Shown: piece after piece, positions 1-12,461 of the stretch
Layout: every line of letters begins with the position of its first letter
Position numbering within the stretch: the first letter of the stretch is position 1
NCBI GenBank assembly: GCA_021029095.1
Contig: JAJOHG010000005.1
Location: 1,178,001 to 1,242,000 of the forward strand
Direction of reading: 5' to 3'
From: Phellopilus nigrolimitatus
Taxonomy: Eukaryota > Basidiomycota > Agaricomycetes > Hymenochaetales > Hymenochaetaceae
DNA length: 64,000 nucleotides
The notes under the pieces: generated by a model
What the model saw: the letters and a program-made list of their open reading frames with translations, nothing else
Database searches by the model: none
What the model was told of the DNA's origin: nothing
Made by a program: the position numbers and the translations under genes

Positions 1-1333
1 ATTTAGTTTATTGTCTACTTTCTTCTGATATAGTCGCAGCTTCGGCCTTGAATGATGGCGTGGGCTAGTCAGGTGTGAAATTCTCGATATGTATACAATC
101 ATGTACTGACGTCTGTACATCTGTGCATGAACCTTCTTCGATGACGAAGCTCACGAAGGCTGACTCGAATTTATTTTCTGTATCTCCTCGTGCTTCCGGA
201 TTTTGGGCAAGGTGGGCCAATACATTGACCCAATACAAGAACAGGAGCGGCATTATTGATGTTGTGTGTACCCTGCGCCGAGGTGCCGAGCTTGGTCAGG
301 CATCAAGAAAGCTGGGTAAAGTTCAAACGCGTTTACAAGTAGCTACACACGTCGTGCAAATTTACTTCCACCCCCGCTTGCCTGCAGGCTGCGCTTCCAA
401 TCGAAGATAGCATGGCCAGACTTGGCTACCCAACTTATCCTGTCCCCGATCATGCGACCTGATCAGTGTGCAAGAACCCCTCCCCCACGGGCTCTGCAAA
501 CTGCAGCCTTTCGCCGCCCCCCTCCAGCCCACAATCGCATGTGTCGGCAAGTCCCTTCGTCCAAACAATTAAGCACAGCGAATGTGTGCTAAAAGCGCGA
601 CTCGTGGTCCATACGAGGGCACCAGGTATCCCCCCCACCTTCTATCCGCTCCTACTGCACTAGTAACGATTTGCGAACTCGACTCGGAACGAACCTCTCA
701 CCCACCGAATAACCGTTGGCTTTCACGTTCTAACCCCCCAGCCTCTTCGAAACTCACGCGGTGGGCACTAATCAGTCTTCGACACGCGGTGCGTGTGCCT
801 GTAACGAACCGCGACTCTTGGAATTGAATATGATACACACCATACAGCGGCCTTCGTGATCGAAGGCAGGTGCTAACAATCGAATCGTACTCGTAAATTC
901 AGTCCCCCTCTTAAGGCGTGCGTGTTGTTCGAAATCATCCTCACTCCTACCTCCGCCGACTACCCTCCCGCAGCCTAGTTCCTGTCCCCCTGCCGATCTC
1001 CGTGGCGTGGAGATCACATCCCTCGCTTCGCTCTAGACTTTGCTATTCGAAATTCGGTCCTAGCATATTCGAAGCCGCGCGCGATATCATTCCGTTCCAT
1101 TCTCGGCCATGTGGTGAGCGCTATACATTTCAGCGGATGCATGATCTTCGGGTACGGATAATCTAACAAATACTGTCTGTCTTTTATCTTCCTCCTACGT
1201 CAAAACCCACTTTCCCCTCCCCACTCCTGTTTTTATCTCACCGGCGTCACCTCTTTTCTGCGCCGCCAGTCACCGCATCCTTCGTTACGCGCTGAATACC
1301 AACTGTGGGCACCGCACTTTTACAGGAGACACC
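1..1333. other. No gene recognised
   Basis: I see only short overlapping open frames on both strands, none with a recognisable motif or convincing splice signals. The last ~150 bases before position 1334 are pyrimidine-rich, as in promoters of filamentous fungi, and could serve the small cysteine-rich frame that follows. Confidence 0.4.
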
Positions 1334-1521
1334 ATGGTCGACTGCATGGATCCGACATGTGGCAACAGCCGTGCGCACCCAGCCGACTGCACAAACTGCT
1401 CGCACAACAGGTGGTACGGGTACGTACACAGCTACTTCCTTCTTTCTTCCCCTCCTCCCATTTGTCTGGTTTCCTATTTTCTTTGCTGAGTTTTCGTACT
1501 TGCTGTCCATCCCGAGACTGA
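1334..1521 (+). CDS. Candidate cysteine-rich micropeptide (38 aa, two exons)
   Basis: This is a possible small gene. An ATG at 1334 in a good context (gacaccATGg) opens a frame rich in Cys, Asn and Asp. It runs to a donor GTACGT at 1420; the acceptor ctttgctgag ends at 1490, and joining them gives a 38-residue product with stop at 1519-1521. Six cysteines fall at about residues 4, 9, 19, 22, 33 and 34, in a C-x4-C-x9-C-x2-C-x10-CC pattern. There is no signal peptide, so any role would be intracellular, for example metal binding. A CT-rich promoter-like tract precedes it. I do not recognise the family. The splice choice is mine; if the intron is not used, the frame reads on into AT-rich sequence. 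Confidence 0.35.
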
Positions 1522-1886
1522 CGTTATTTTCTTGACATGCGTCTCGAACCACTTCTCGTACACTCGATTTAATCCTCCATACGATCTCCACGCGACTCGA
1601 CGACCTTATCCAATCGAACCTCCAGTATGCCGGATCGGGTTATTACGGCTGAACTCGACAAGAAGTGCGAGAATTGCCCGCCATGAGCTTACGGTTCTAT
1701 GCAAAAGTTTGGTTTATGATCCGCGTCACGACCTATAAACAATGATACAGACGACAATTTTACGGATCCATATAAAAGCATATCTTGCTGATGTTTTCTC
1801 CTTTTATTTTTGTTTCCTGTGCAATTCACAAAGCTATCATGTACAACCTACTGCCAGTGCCTTCCGCATCATCCATTGTATAAATA
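1522..1886. other. Intergenic, 3' flank of RAD3
   Basis: I see no coding signal here. The stretch is moderately AT-rich and probably holds the 3' end of the RAD3 transcript that arrives on the minus strand. Confidence 0.4.
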
Positions 1887-4800
1887 TTACACGTCCAGGT
1901 CAACTTCACCAAGCAAGCGGTCGCTCAACCCACCGTCGCCATACTCGTCCTCATCAATATCCATGGGTGCACCATCTCCGCTCTCGCCTTGCTCCTGCTG
2001 CATCTCGAGCGCCCGCTGTTTCGCCTGAGCCTTCTCTATGTCTGCGATTGTCCAAAGCGACACGCCCGTCGTATCTGGCGCGTGCGCCTGAGAGATCTGG
2101 CGCATGAAGAGCTTAGAAAGCACGAGTGCCATGTCCGTTGACAGGTTCGCCGCCGTCTCGGTGATATACTGATTAATCCAGCGCGGTAATTTAGCACGTT
2201 TGTCCGCGCGGGCAAAGCGCTAGTGTTAAGAATCAATCACATGTGTGCAAGATTCTGGCGGCTATCTTCCAGAAGGTACAGATCGAATTATAGACGCACC
2301 TTATCCGCAAATACCATGAGGCCCCAGTCAGTCTTACCACGCAAAACGCGCCCAACACATTGCGCAGCATTGCGCATTGCATCGAAACCTAGAAACTCGG
2401 ATTCGCGTATCCTATAGGCATCCCGTAAGTACTCAAGGCGTGCCTTCAATATCCGGCTTTCCGTGTACTGATAGGGGACACTGTGATACAGATGAGGTTC
2501 GCAAAATCACCGCTACGCGCTGGTTTCTTCACTCACCCAAACATGATGACAGCTCGTCCATAATTGTGGTCGAAGTCAATCCCTTCCGAGACCTTACCTC
2601 GAGCCACAGAGAGTAGGACCGCACCTCTTCCGTTGTTGCATGCCTATTACAAGAACGTCCGTTATAAAGGCCGATTTTTCAGAGATGATTTAGCCTACTG
2701 ACTCTTCGGTAGTTCTCGAGAGCTATGCTTGTTTCGTTCGCGTCGGGGGTTTCGACGAAGATGAGTTTGTGTTTCCAGACCTCATTCAAAATGCCCTTTT
2801 TGAGTAATTCACGTACGCCCACGCGTTAAACATACTACTTCAAACAAGATGAAGAGAGAACTGACCATGTCGTTCCACGCAGCCACGATAGACTCCATGT
2901 AAAGATAGCTCGGAAAAAAGGCGACAATCCCGTCTGGCACGATTTTGCTGTACTCGACGAGAATACTCCCAAAGTTGCGCACGACGGCAGGGTCATTCCG
3001 CACCTCGAAGCGTGAGCTGACAGCGACCTGGTCGCTACCACGCGTAATGACCTGTGCGTTGCAAGTCGATCAGTTTAAGACGCTTTGGAAGTTGCTTGAG
3101 CAAAGAGCTTACGAGAGGTAAGAATGAGTTTCGTGTCAGCGTCATCGCGTATGTCTCCTGAACTACTGGTGTAAACTGCAACATCTTCGGGTACATGTCC
3201 AGCGGTGAAATCGTCCCGGACGTGATGACGACGCTGCTAAAGCGTTCAAAGACCGGTGCGATCGCCAAGGATGGATCGAGGCAGCTGAACCAGGTGGAAA
3301 ACACAAATTTTAGAAGGAAAGAATATGCCTGAGGGACATTTGAGACGTACGTAAAATGAAAAATAGGATTTGGTACAGTCGCGTTGTCTGTTTCGAACGG
3401 CTCTAAAATCAATAAAAAACCTGTCGAGAACTTTGCCAATGAATGCCTGCAGCATGAGTTTTAGATTCGATACGTACCCTTCTCGTAGGTCGCCACCAAA
3501 GTTGCAAAGTTCGCGACTTTCTGCAAAGAAGCATACTCGTCTATATGTGTAAGTTCCAGTGTCCGCACCAATGATTGAAGGCGTTCTGCGCAGAATCTGA
3601 AATTGATAGAAGTCAGAGATCACAAAGTTTTATTGAAGCATTCCATTTCACCGTAAAGGCCGTCGCTCGATAAAAGTGATGTCCTTCAGGTGCTGGAGGA
3701 AAGAAAGCGGAGTCTCAGCGACGACATGGAGGACGCGCATTCGGGTCTTTAGGTATTCAACGAAGCGCTTCAGGAAGGCGACAAAGTGCTCGGCCTTTCG
3801 AATGTTCCCAGGAACAGCTTCCTTTAGCAAGTCGTCGGGAAGCACTACATATTTATGCTTTGAGTCAGACTATCTTACCACGTTGATTGCAATCAAAGAC
3901 CAACCGGGATTCGCCATAAATGCGTCTTCCTGACGAGCTTCATCTGCTTCTTGCAACCCTTCTACGAGCTTCGCGTACTCATCTTGTAGGCGTGAGGCGT
4001 CCGTTATCTTTATTCTGCCAATTTTAAATCAAAAGAAGGAAAGAGTGGGTGAGTCTCCCGTTTACGTACTCTTCGATTTTGTCTCCCAATTTTGTTACGC
4101 TTCTCCCGGCAGAGTCTAACATAGGCCGTGTCAGATCGATACTCAGCGATTCAATACATACGTTATCTGCGACAGCTCAGAGTAAGTAATCCGTTGAATT
4201 ACGAGCCAAAACACACCGATATTGTGAGCTTCATCGAAGACAACAATGGCATCTTTCGAGATGTCCTTCGAAACTTGCTCAGCGACTTTAGGGTCAAGAA
4301 GATAGTGGAAGGAGTAGATAATGATGTCGACAAAAGGCATCTGAGTAGGAATTGTCGGAGTATTTTCTTCAGTATTCATTTAGCTCCTCACCATTCTGCG
4401 GATAGTGAAATACGGGCAGACGCCCTTGTCGCGGCCATACTGCAGCACGTCAGCAAGTGTATGGATTCCGGGAGGGATGAGGTTGCCTGGCTCGAGAAGC
4501 CCAAGTTCCTAACGGCACAATTCGCTTGAGCTTATGTTTGCTTGCTTTAATCGGCGGATTTACCCACATCATGGAACGAACATGTTGGCACAGATTCCGG
4601 GTTCTTTTGAGCCTTTTCCATCGTCGCAGCAGAGGTAAGATCACGACAGCGCGCATCGACAACGGTGCCCTTCTTCTCTTCGAAACCTACCGTCGTCGGC
4701 TATTAGTAACGCAATGACAACCTCAGACCAAGAAAACAAGCCAATATAGCATGTTTCAGAGTGAAAAGTTAATCACGTACTTCAGGGTGTAAACAAAGAT

Positions 4801-5391
4801 TCTTTCGACTTGTCAGTCCCAGGCCAGTAAAGCTCTTTTCTTTCTCTTTCTCCTCTGCTGTCTCAGCGTTTTGTATCCGGTATTCCATGAGCCGTTTGAG
4901 CTCAGCAAGGGCCTTCTCGATCTCGGGAACCGTACGAGAGCAATATATAAGCTTTCTCTTCGTCGGATAGAACTATGTTTTGATAGTTCATAAGCAGTCG
5001 CATGACTCAAGAAAACCAGTGAATACGCACTTGTTGGTATGATACAATCAGCGATAACAGCGACACTGTCTTGCCAGTCCCCGACGGCATCTCAAGCACA
5101 CAATGCCCCTAGCCAGCCACGCAGGCCTTATTAGATTTCACAACAGGAAAGTATAAAATTACAGAAATCCGCGTACTGTGGCATCAAGTGTGCGCTTGAG
5201 GTCGCACATGTACTGGTATTGCTCTGGAAAACAACCATGGACATTCAAAAACACCTGGACAAGCGACTGGATATACCTGGATAGATTCGGTCATAAGGGA
5301 AGACTATCTTTAAGGGAGGAAGGCCATCAGAATCTCTCACTCTATGACACTCAATAGCACGCACCGGTAAATCGTCAATAAGAAACTTCAT
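1887..5391 (-). CDS. RAD3: TFIIH 5'-3' DNA helicase XPD/Rad3
   Basis: This is the ATP-dependent iron-sulfur helicase of TFIIH, which opens DNA in nucleotide excision repair and supports RNA polymerase II initiation in the nucleus. The start MKFLIDDLP (ATG complement 5389-5391) matches the family N-terminus. The first intron leads to [10 protein letters not shown]. Walker A (EMPSGTGKT) lies near 5075. The segment with an early FeS-region Cys (GVCPYF) lies near 4420. The Walker B box VVFDEAHNI lies near 4240, preceded by [12 protein letters not shown]. The C-terminus is acidic ([12 protein letters not shown]...) and ends at 1887. The reading frame changes at many short introns, so no single frame covers more than about 130 residues. 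I saw no internal stop that splicing cannot remove. Family length is about 770-800 aa, consistent with the span. Confidence 0.93.
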
Positions 5392-6009
5392 GGAAGTCAC
5401 AAGAGAGAGGCGTCGACGCGAACATCACGAGAAACGCGTCTAATTTAGCTTACGTACACGCGTTGCCGAAATTACGTTGTGGTTCCTGGCCATGCGCTAA
5501 TTATATGGCTGGTCGTAACGTCCACAATCAGGTCAGGCTAAAGGCCTTATTCACTGTAGGCAAAAAGCTTCCGAGTTGAGTGCCCATATGGTATTTCATG
5601 GTGATACTTCAGACAATGGAATTTTCAACTGTTGCTGTTGAGCCTCTTCGAATTGACATCTACTAGGTCCTCCGAGGTCATAATTTGAAACTTCGCCTGT
5701 ACTATCCTGGAGTGGCTGAGACTGTCAGGGAAACTGCAATCTATTCCTGGGTATCATCTGCAGAATCTGGTGCTTATGTTCCCACCGATTTCTAATCGTG
5801 ATCAAGCCGCCGGTCAAGATTAGCGGCTGCTACTGTACCTGCGTTACAAGCCGACGTAGCCTGGGAAAGTCTCGCTTCGGGAGACATTCCTGTCTTTGCA
5901 CTGGGTATTGATAAACCAGGCGCATTTACGCCCCCAGGGGCATTTCTGCCCTCCTGTCATCGCACATCGGCACCAGACATATATCTGCTCTCCACGTCTG
6001 ACGAAAGAA
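5392..6009. other. Divergent promoter region, RAD3 and monooxygenase 1
   Basis: Some 620 bases lie between two divergent starts. I see no gene in it. It must contain the promoters of both RAD3 and the first monooxygenase, but I could not pick out a distinctive element. Confidence 0.4.
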
Positions 6010-7760
6010 ATGTCTCATGGAGAAAACAGACGCGACACGGGCCTAAAGGTCGCCGTCGTAGGTGGGGGCATGTGCGGGCTAGTGGTTGCCATCGGGCTCC
6101 GGAAAGCCGGGGTCGAGGTCGACATCTATGAGGCTGCTGTGAGCAGGTGTAGACGCGCTTCTTCCACTGACCTACAATAATCTCGATCATTTCCTGATAA
6201 GTCGAAATTTGGGGAGATCGGCGCTGGAGTCGGTCTTGGTGTGTCCATAGCTACGCTCGGCAAAATCATAATTGAAATATTCCGTTCGTCAAATGCAGGT
6301 CCGAATGCCATTCGCGTCCTCCACGACCTTGAAATACTGGACGAAATACTGGCTAGGGTCAGTCCAGGCGAGCTTGCCCCCCGCCCATTCCTCTTCCTGT
6401 CCGGTCTCGACGGGCACGAGACAGTTTTCGACGTATGTTTCATAACAGATGGCTCGTTACCTAGAAAAATAACGTAGGCTGACTGTCTCAGTACCCCACA
6501 CCTCCCGAGGACGCAGGTTTAGGTATACACAGGTTTGTATCGTTGTTCGTACTCATGTACCCGTGGATAATGGTACCCCCCAAAACTTGGGTTGCAGAGC
6601 AACGTTTCTCGACGCGCTCGTGCACCTTGTCGACCCCGACAAAACACACTTCAATAAGCGCTGTATTAGTCTGCGCGCCCCGTTGTCTCCATCGGCACCG
6701 ATGAAAATCAATTTTGCGGACGGTTCAAGCGCGGAGGCCGACGTCGTCCTCGGTGGGGACGGCATCAAATCCGCCGTACGCGCATTCGTTGCAGACGAGA
6801 ACGTGGATTCGACAAACGGCTCGCAGCTCGGCAGGGTGGTATTTACCAATACATATGCGTATCGCGCGCTGGTTCCGACAGAGGAAGTGGAGAAACTCGG
6901 CATCAAGTCGAACTTGCGCAGTCGTCCACATTGCTTTTGCGGACCTGGGAAGGTGTCGTGTTAATCTAGCCACTGGGTGATGGACCGATAGCTGACTTTT
7001 GACAGCATATCATCACATTTCCCATCAAGAACACGACAATAGTAAGCAATCTCTGTTCTCAGAGAGTCTACTGATTACATATATCCGGCAGATTAATGTC
7101 GTTGCCTTCACCTGCGATCGCAGCATTCCTTGGGGTGCGCGTCCCTTGCCTCCGGGGACGCCCTGGGTCACCCAACGTACGCCAGGGGAACTCAGTGCAG
7201 AGTATGCCGGGTGGGGAGCCGATGTCACGCGCCTTCTAAGCTGCATAGGAAACCTGGGAGCGCCTAGTGTCTGGGCAATCCATGCTGTAGATCCGCTGCT
7301 CCAGACATATGTGCGCGGGCGCGCGGCGGTTCTGGGAGACGCAGCGCACGGAACGTTGCCGCATCTCGGTGCGGGAGCTGGCCAGGCGCTCGAGGACGCG
7401 CTCGTGCTTGTGCGGTTGCTCACACATCCGAATACAAGCCCGGGTAACGTCGAGGTATATGGCCTCTTGATCAAAATTGCAGTTATACTTATCATGCATT
7501 TTTTCTCAAAACAGAGCGTTCTGAAAGCATACGACCTCGTCCGTCTGCCGCGCGCAAACATGGTGCTCGCTGAGAGCACGCGAGCTGGCGAGGTTTACGA
7601 GGGCTACGGACCGAGCGGGCCCAGTTCTGCCGGGATGCGTGCGGATCTGGAGAACAGGTGGGACAAGGTATGGCACCATGACCTGGGTGCGGACGTAGAT
7701 AGGGCTGTGAATTGGCTCGTGGAGAAGGGTATCTTTTCTGGTCTTAAGGTGTCCATTTAG
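6010..7760 (+). CDS. FAD-dependent monooxygenase, salicylate hydroxylase-like (copy 1)
   Basis: This is a group A flavoprotein aromatic hydroxylase, which would use NAD(P)H and O2 to hydroxylate a small aromatic or related acid. Exon 1 (ATG at 6010) carries the FAD Rossmann motif VVGGGMCGLVVAIGL followed by an acidic VDIYEAA strand end. The DG motif (GGDGIKSAVR) is near 6760. The second FAD motif LGDAAHGTLPHLGAGAGQALEDA spans about 7340-7400. At least six short introns fit: the acceptor before SKFGEIGAGVGLG, one ending in ctcag before YPTPPEDAGLGIHR, one before ATFLDALV, and one replacing the stop-bearing stretch near 7460-7515. With these the frame is open to 7760. The next gene is a tandem paralogue with the same intron layout. 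The substrate cannot be deduced. Confidence 0.85.
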
Positions 7761-8750
7761 ACGTGTCTGCTAGGCTCTAAAACACTGCAAGTTAGAGACC
7801 AAAACGTCAATAAGCATAATTATAAGGAACTAAGATCGACGAAGGTGTAATAAGAATAAAAGCACCAGTCTCAATAGTTTGAGCATAGCTTGGCCGTGGA
7901 CTCTTAAGAGGTTCAGTCTGACGTTCAATGCTCTGTTAATGTTATTTACAGTCTTAGGCAGGTGAATCTTCGGGGCAGGCGATGGGAAGAACAGCCCGGC
8001 GAATGATGCTTGAGGAATTGGTGAATTTCTGCTGAATGGATTTATTGTCCGCTCGGCGCTTGTCGTAAATTTCGCCGCGTCTGTTCGCAGCCACATTCAT
8101 ACCGACCTCTTATGAGGTGTAACCGTGCCTGATACTTTGTGCAGACTGTCATGATCCTATGAACACCCGAAGAGCAGAACCTCCCGATTGATCTGACGAA
8201 GACCTCACGTGCAACGCCCGATTTTATCGCACTGTACTCCCGAGAGTGATGATCACAGACAAGGGCGGCAAAGAACTCTCCATTCGTGACTCTACTCAAA
8301 TTCATCTTCAACTGTCGAAGGGAGAGAAGAAGGTTAATCCGCGTACGTCGCTAAACTGCCCCTAATTATTCCCATCGGTAAGCACACTATGAAAGCATCA
8401 AGGGTGGTACCGCTTGGAAAGCATATTCGAAACGCGCTGAAGAGATATTAAAACTAGGGTCGGGAGATGTGGATTGCGTGGCTTCGCTTTGTCACAGTAT
8501 CACTGTAGCCCGACTTCGAACTGTATGATTAAACCAAAAGGTACTTCTCGCTTGCTTCTCGCTATTGAGACCCGAAATAAAATCGCGACTGACCAATTGA
8601 CATTTACTAATAGCCTCAATAAAGCTTTCGACACGATCGGATGCAACGATGCAACTGCTTGGAAACTCTGACTTAGACTCGAGTTTTGTCCGGTTTAGCT
8701 GTCTCTAATCAGCGCCCAAGAGTCAGATCAGTAACTGGCACTCTCACTGC
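7761..8750. other. Intergenic between monooxygenase paralogues
   Basis: About one kilobase with no recognisable gene. Small frames on both strands lack family motifs. I did not find a remnant of a third monooxygenase copy. Confidence 0.4.
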
Positions 8751-8757
8751 TATAAAT
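8751..8757 (+). promoter_or_regulatory. TATA box of monooxygenase copy 2
   Basis: TATAAAT lies 92 bases before the ATG at 8843, a usual distance in filamentous fungi. No equally clear box was seen ahead of copy 1, so the two copies may be expressed differently. Confidence 0.5.
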
Positions 8758-8842
8758 CCACTCAATGAACTTGATCACGTCTTATCCTTGCGCTATCATA
8801 TAAGAGTCGACGTATACCTCCGCTCTGCATTCTTCCAAAGAC

Positions 8843-10607
8843 ATGTCTTCTGGAGAAGCTAATAGAGTTAGCAAGGACCTGAAGGTCGCCGTGGTCGGCG
8901 GAGGCATGTGCGGGCTGGCGGTCGCCATCGGGCTCCAGAAAGCCGGTGTCGACGTCGATATCTACGAAGCTGCTGTAAGTAATCACGGGCACTACGGACG
9001 CGCGTCTCCCAGTGCTCATATCATCGATTATCTTTCTGATTACTTTCCCCAGTCGAAATTTGGCGAGATCGGTGCTGGTGTCGGTCTTGGTAGGTCAGGC
9101 AATTACATTAGTTCGTCGAAGTTCTCATCGTGTGCAGGACCAAATGCCATCCGTGTTCTCCGCGAGCTCGGGGTATGGGACGATGTCTTATCTCGGGTCG
9201 AACCAGGGGAGTTTATTCCTCGCCCGTTCCTTTTCCTGTCCGGTTTCGACGACCACGAGATCATATACGACGTATGTTTACGAAATCGCATCATACATCC
9301 GAGACACATGTGTAAACCGACCATTTAGTATCCATTGGCTCAGGAAGATGCAACGCTAAGCATCCACAGGTTCATATCCGCCCTCTTCCTAATTTATAAT
9401 AAATAATGCCAACTCGGGACTAACCGTGCCTTTGCAAACCTGATTGCAGGGCGGTCTTCCTTGACGCGCTCGTGCACCTCGTCGACACCGCTAAGACGCA
9501 TTTTAACAAGCGCTGCATCGGCCTGCACGCCCCTACGTCGCCCTCCGAACCGGCGCAGATGCAGATCGAGTTCGCAGACGGATCGCGCGCGCAGGCGGAT
9601 GTCGTCCTCGGCGCAGACGGCATCAAGTCCGCCGTGCGCACATTCGTGCTTGGCGTGGATGTGGCGCAGGCGGCGTGCAAGTACACCAACACGTATGCAT
9701 ACCGTGCTCTCGTCCCGACCGAGAAAGCGGAGCTCGCTGGGATCAAATCGAACCTGCGTGGCCGGCTGCATTGTTTCTGCGGACCCGGGAAGGTGTTGTG
9801 CCGTTTTACCTCTTGCTTAAGTATTTCCTGTGCATAAATGGCTGACTCACTCCTGACAGCATATCATCACAGTTCCTATCAAGAACGGGACGATCGTACG
9901 CAGGTCCTGTGTCCTTGGAATTTTATCATTTACATATATGTATACTCCAGATCAACGTCGTCGCCTTCAACTGCGACCACTCCATCCCCTGGGGCGCGCA
10001 ACCCCTACCCCCAGGAACACCGTGGGTGACCCAACGTACGCCCGAGGAGCTCAACGCGGAGTACGCCGGGTGGGGGCCCGATGTCACGCGCCTGCTGGGC
10101 TGCATAGGGAGCCTCGGGCCGCCCAGCGTCTGGTCCATCCACGCAGTGGACCCGCCGCTCCAGACGTACGTACGCGGGCGCGTGGCGCTCCTCGGGGACG
10201 CAGCACACGCTATGCTGCCGCATCTCGGCGCGGGCGCCGGCCAGGCGCTCGAGGACGCGCTCGTGCTCGTGCGGCTGCTCGCGCACCCGAAGACGAATTT
10301 AAAGAACGTCGAAGTGAGGTTTACCTTCCGACGAAAGCGGGGTGTAAGATTGACATTACCCTTTCCGATTCAGAGCGTCCTGCAAGCATACGACCTCGTT
10401 CGCCTCCCTCGCGCAAACATGGTGTCTGCCGCGAGCACGGATGCAGGGAAAGTGTACGAAGGCTTCGGGCCGAGCGGGCCCAGTTCTGCCGGGATGCGCG
10501 CGGATCTGGAGAACAGGTGGGACAAGGTATGGAACCACGACCTGAATGCGGACGTGGATAGGGCTGTCAATTGGCTTGTGGAGAAGGGATTCTTTTCTGG
10601 TCTCTAA
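8843..10607 (+). CDS. FAD-dependent monooxygenase, salicylate hydroxylase-like (copy 2)
   Basis: This is the tandem paralogue of the gene at 6010-7760, with the same predicted flavin-dependent hydroxylation. The N-terminus KVAVVGGGMCGLAVAIGL is the dinucleotide-binding motif. GADGIKSAVR (near 9615) is the DG motif. LGDAAHAMLPHLGAGAGQALEDA (near 10195-10260) is the second FAD motif. Introns fall at the same places as in copy 1: after VDIYEAA, after VGLG, before YPLAQEDATLSIHR, before AVFLDALVHLV, around HIITVPIKNGTI, before INVVAFNCDH, and before SVLQAYDLVRLPRAN. The C-terminus ends FFSGL, about four residues shorter than copy 1. All exons appear open. Codons are richer in G and C than in copy 1. 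Confidence 0.88.
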
Positions 10608-10818
10608 GCTCTGAAGCGCGTCGATCATGTTGTCGATCCCGTCGATCTCCACATACGTCAAATATCGAAATATATAAATTCATCTTCCGTTTCGGACGAG
10701 GACAATTTCATTGGGTCACGGTCTATAGCATTGGTTATTGCTTGTTATACATTCCGTAGAACCTGCGCATACACACGAGTATGGTACACTTTGATCACAG
10801 GGCACAGGTTCATGTCTT

Positions 10819-12134
10819 CTAGCCGTAGAACTTGAGCAAATCGTTCACATCGTCTTTGCTTCCTAAGAACACGGGGCATCTCTCGTGGATCGAGGTTGGG
10901 ATGATATCGAGGATGCGGCCCGTTCCGGTCGTCGCGACGCCGCCCGCCTGCTCCGTGAGGAACGCCATCGGGAACGCCTCGTACAGCAGACGCAGCTTCC
11001 CGCTCTTGCTCTTCTTGTCATCCGGGTATCCGAAGATGCCGCCGTACAGTAGCGTGCGGTGCACGTCGGCGACCATCGATCCGATGTAGCGCGCGCTATA
11101 CGGCGCCTTGCCATTTTTCGGATACTTGATCGAGTTGAGGTAGTTAACGACAGGCTGATTGAAAAATGACGCATTTCCCTCGTTGAAGGAGTATATCTTC
11201 CCGCGCGAAGGAATTTGGATCTGTAATAATCCAGAGATCAGCCAGGGTAGAGGCTGGTATTGCCAAAAGTAGGACACGCACATCAGGGTGAGTGAGGATG
11301 AATTCGCCGAGAGCGGTATCGAGCGTGTAGCCATTAACGCCGTTGCCTGTTGAAAAGACCAGATTGCACGACGATCCGTACCTATAGGCTGGTTATATGC
11401 GTCTCATTCGCACGCACGAAGACGAAAACCTACATAGTGTACCCAGCCGCAACCATCTCCTTCCCTGGTCGTAGGACATCGGACACATCGCCACCGCTCT
11501 TCTCCGATGCCTTCCGAGAGCAATCGGTTTTAACATATGAAAGACCAACTAGCGCAATAAAACACGAGACACTCACAACTTTGTAGATGCCGAAGATCGT
11601 ACCGATGTTGACACCGGCGTCGATGTTGCTCGAACCGTCGAGCGGGTCAAAGACGACGCAGTAGCGGCCCCGGAACCGCTCGTCGATGATGATCGCGTCG
11701 TCGAGCTCCTCGGAGACGAGCACGGCGGTCTTGCGGGATGCGCGCAGCGCGTTGACCATGATGTCGTTCGAGAGCACGTCGAGCTTCTTCTGCTCCTCGC
11801 CCTGCACGTTTGTCTCGCCCGCGAGGCCGATGCTGTCCGCGTGGCGTGAGCGGAGTTCGGATTTTTCGCGATGTGACGCAGACGGGACTCACAGGTTGAT
11901 GAGGCGGGCCTTGCGGACATTGGTCGCGATGAACTTGGAGGTCGTCTGGATGGCGTTGAGGAGGAGAGTGAGGTCGCCCGTCGCCGCGGCGCCGAGCCGC
12001 AGCTGGTCCCCAAGGATGTGTCTGTTCACGAGTTCCCGATCGCCAAATCAATCTCGTGCACCCTTGGAGACTGCATGTATGCGCACTCACCGGGTGAGAG
12101 TGATGATATCGGTGTTCGGGGCTTCTTCGGCCAT
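10819..12134 (-). CDS. FBP1: Fructose-1,6-bisphosphatase
   Basis: This cytosolic gluconeogenic enzyme hydrolyses fructose-1,6-bisphosphate to fructose-6-phosphate. The start [18 protein letters not shown] is at complement 12132-12134. The metal-binding signature [20 protein letters not shown] lies near 11590-11650. Substrate-side segments include [20 protein letters not shown] (near 11060) and [20 protein letters not shown] near 10960. The protein ends [11 protein letters not shown] at 10819. Four or so introns interrupt it; the in-frame stops near 11345-11430 and 11850 fall in them. The start Met followed by acidic residues lacks the N-terminal Pro that S. cerevisiae uses for degron-mediated turnover. 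A TATA-like element lies about 100 bases upstream. Regulation by glucose repression is known for the family and is only inferred here. Confidence 0.95.
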
Positions 12135-12235
12135 GGTGGAACGTCGTCGAGGGTGTTGTCGTCGTTGAGGTCGATGCGGAGCGTACAGGAAGGAGAAAAA
12201 AAGGAGGAGTGTGGGGACGGAGGTAAGAGTAAGAT

Positions 12236-12244
12236 GTTATAAAG
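12236..12244 (-). promoter_or_regulatory. TATA-like element of FBP1
   Basis: On the minus strand the sequence reads CCTTTATAAC about 100 bases before the FBP1 ATG. The remaining bases to 12461 hold no gene that I can see and form the FBP1 promoter plus the 3' flank of the zinc-finger gene. Confidence 0.4.
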
Positions 12245-12461
12245 GCCTCTCCGAGACTCCGAGGCTAAGCTCCGGACAGGGTCGGAACGTCACGCATCGT
12301 CATCCCCTTCCGTTTGCGGAGCTCCCTTCTTCACGGCACGTGATTTGCTGACTAGAGCGCGTTCGCCAAGTTCGTGACGCGTTTCCTTGCAATTCCTTTG
12401 CAAAATTCTCGAAAATACATGCAAGCTGCCATTGTAATATACACTCTGAATGACTACCGAA

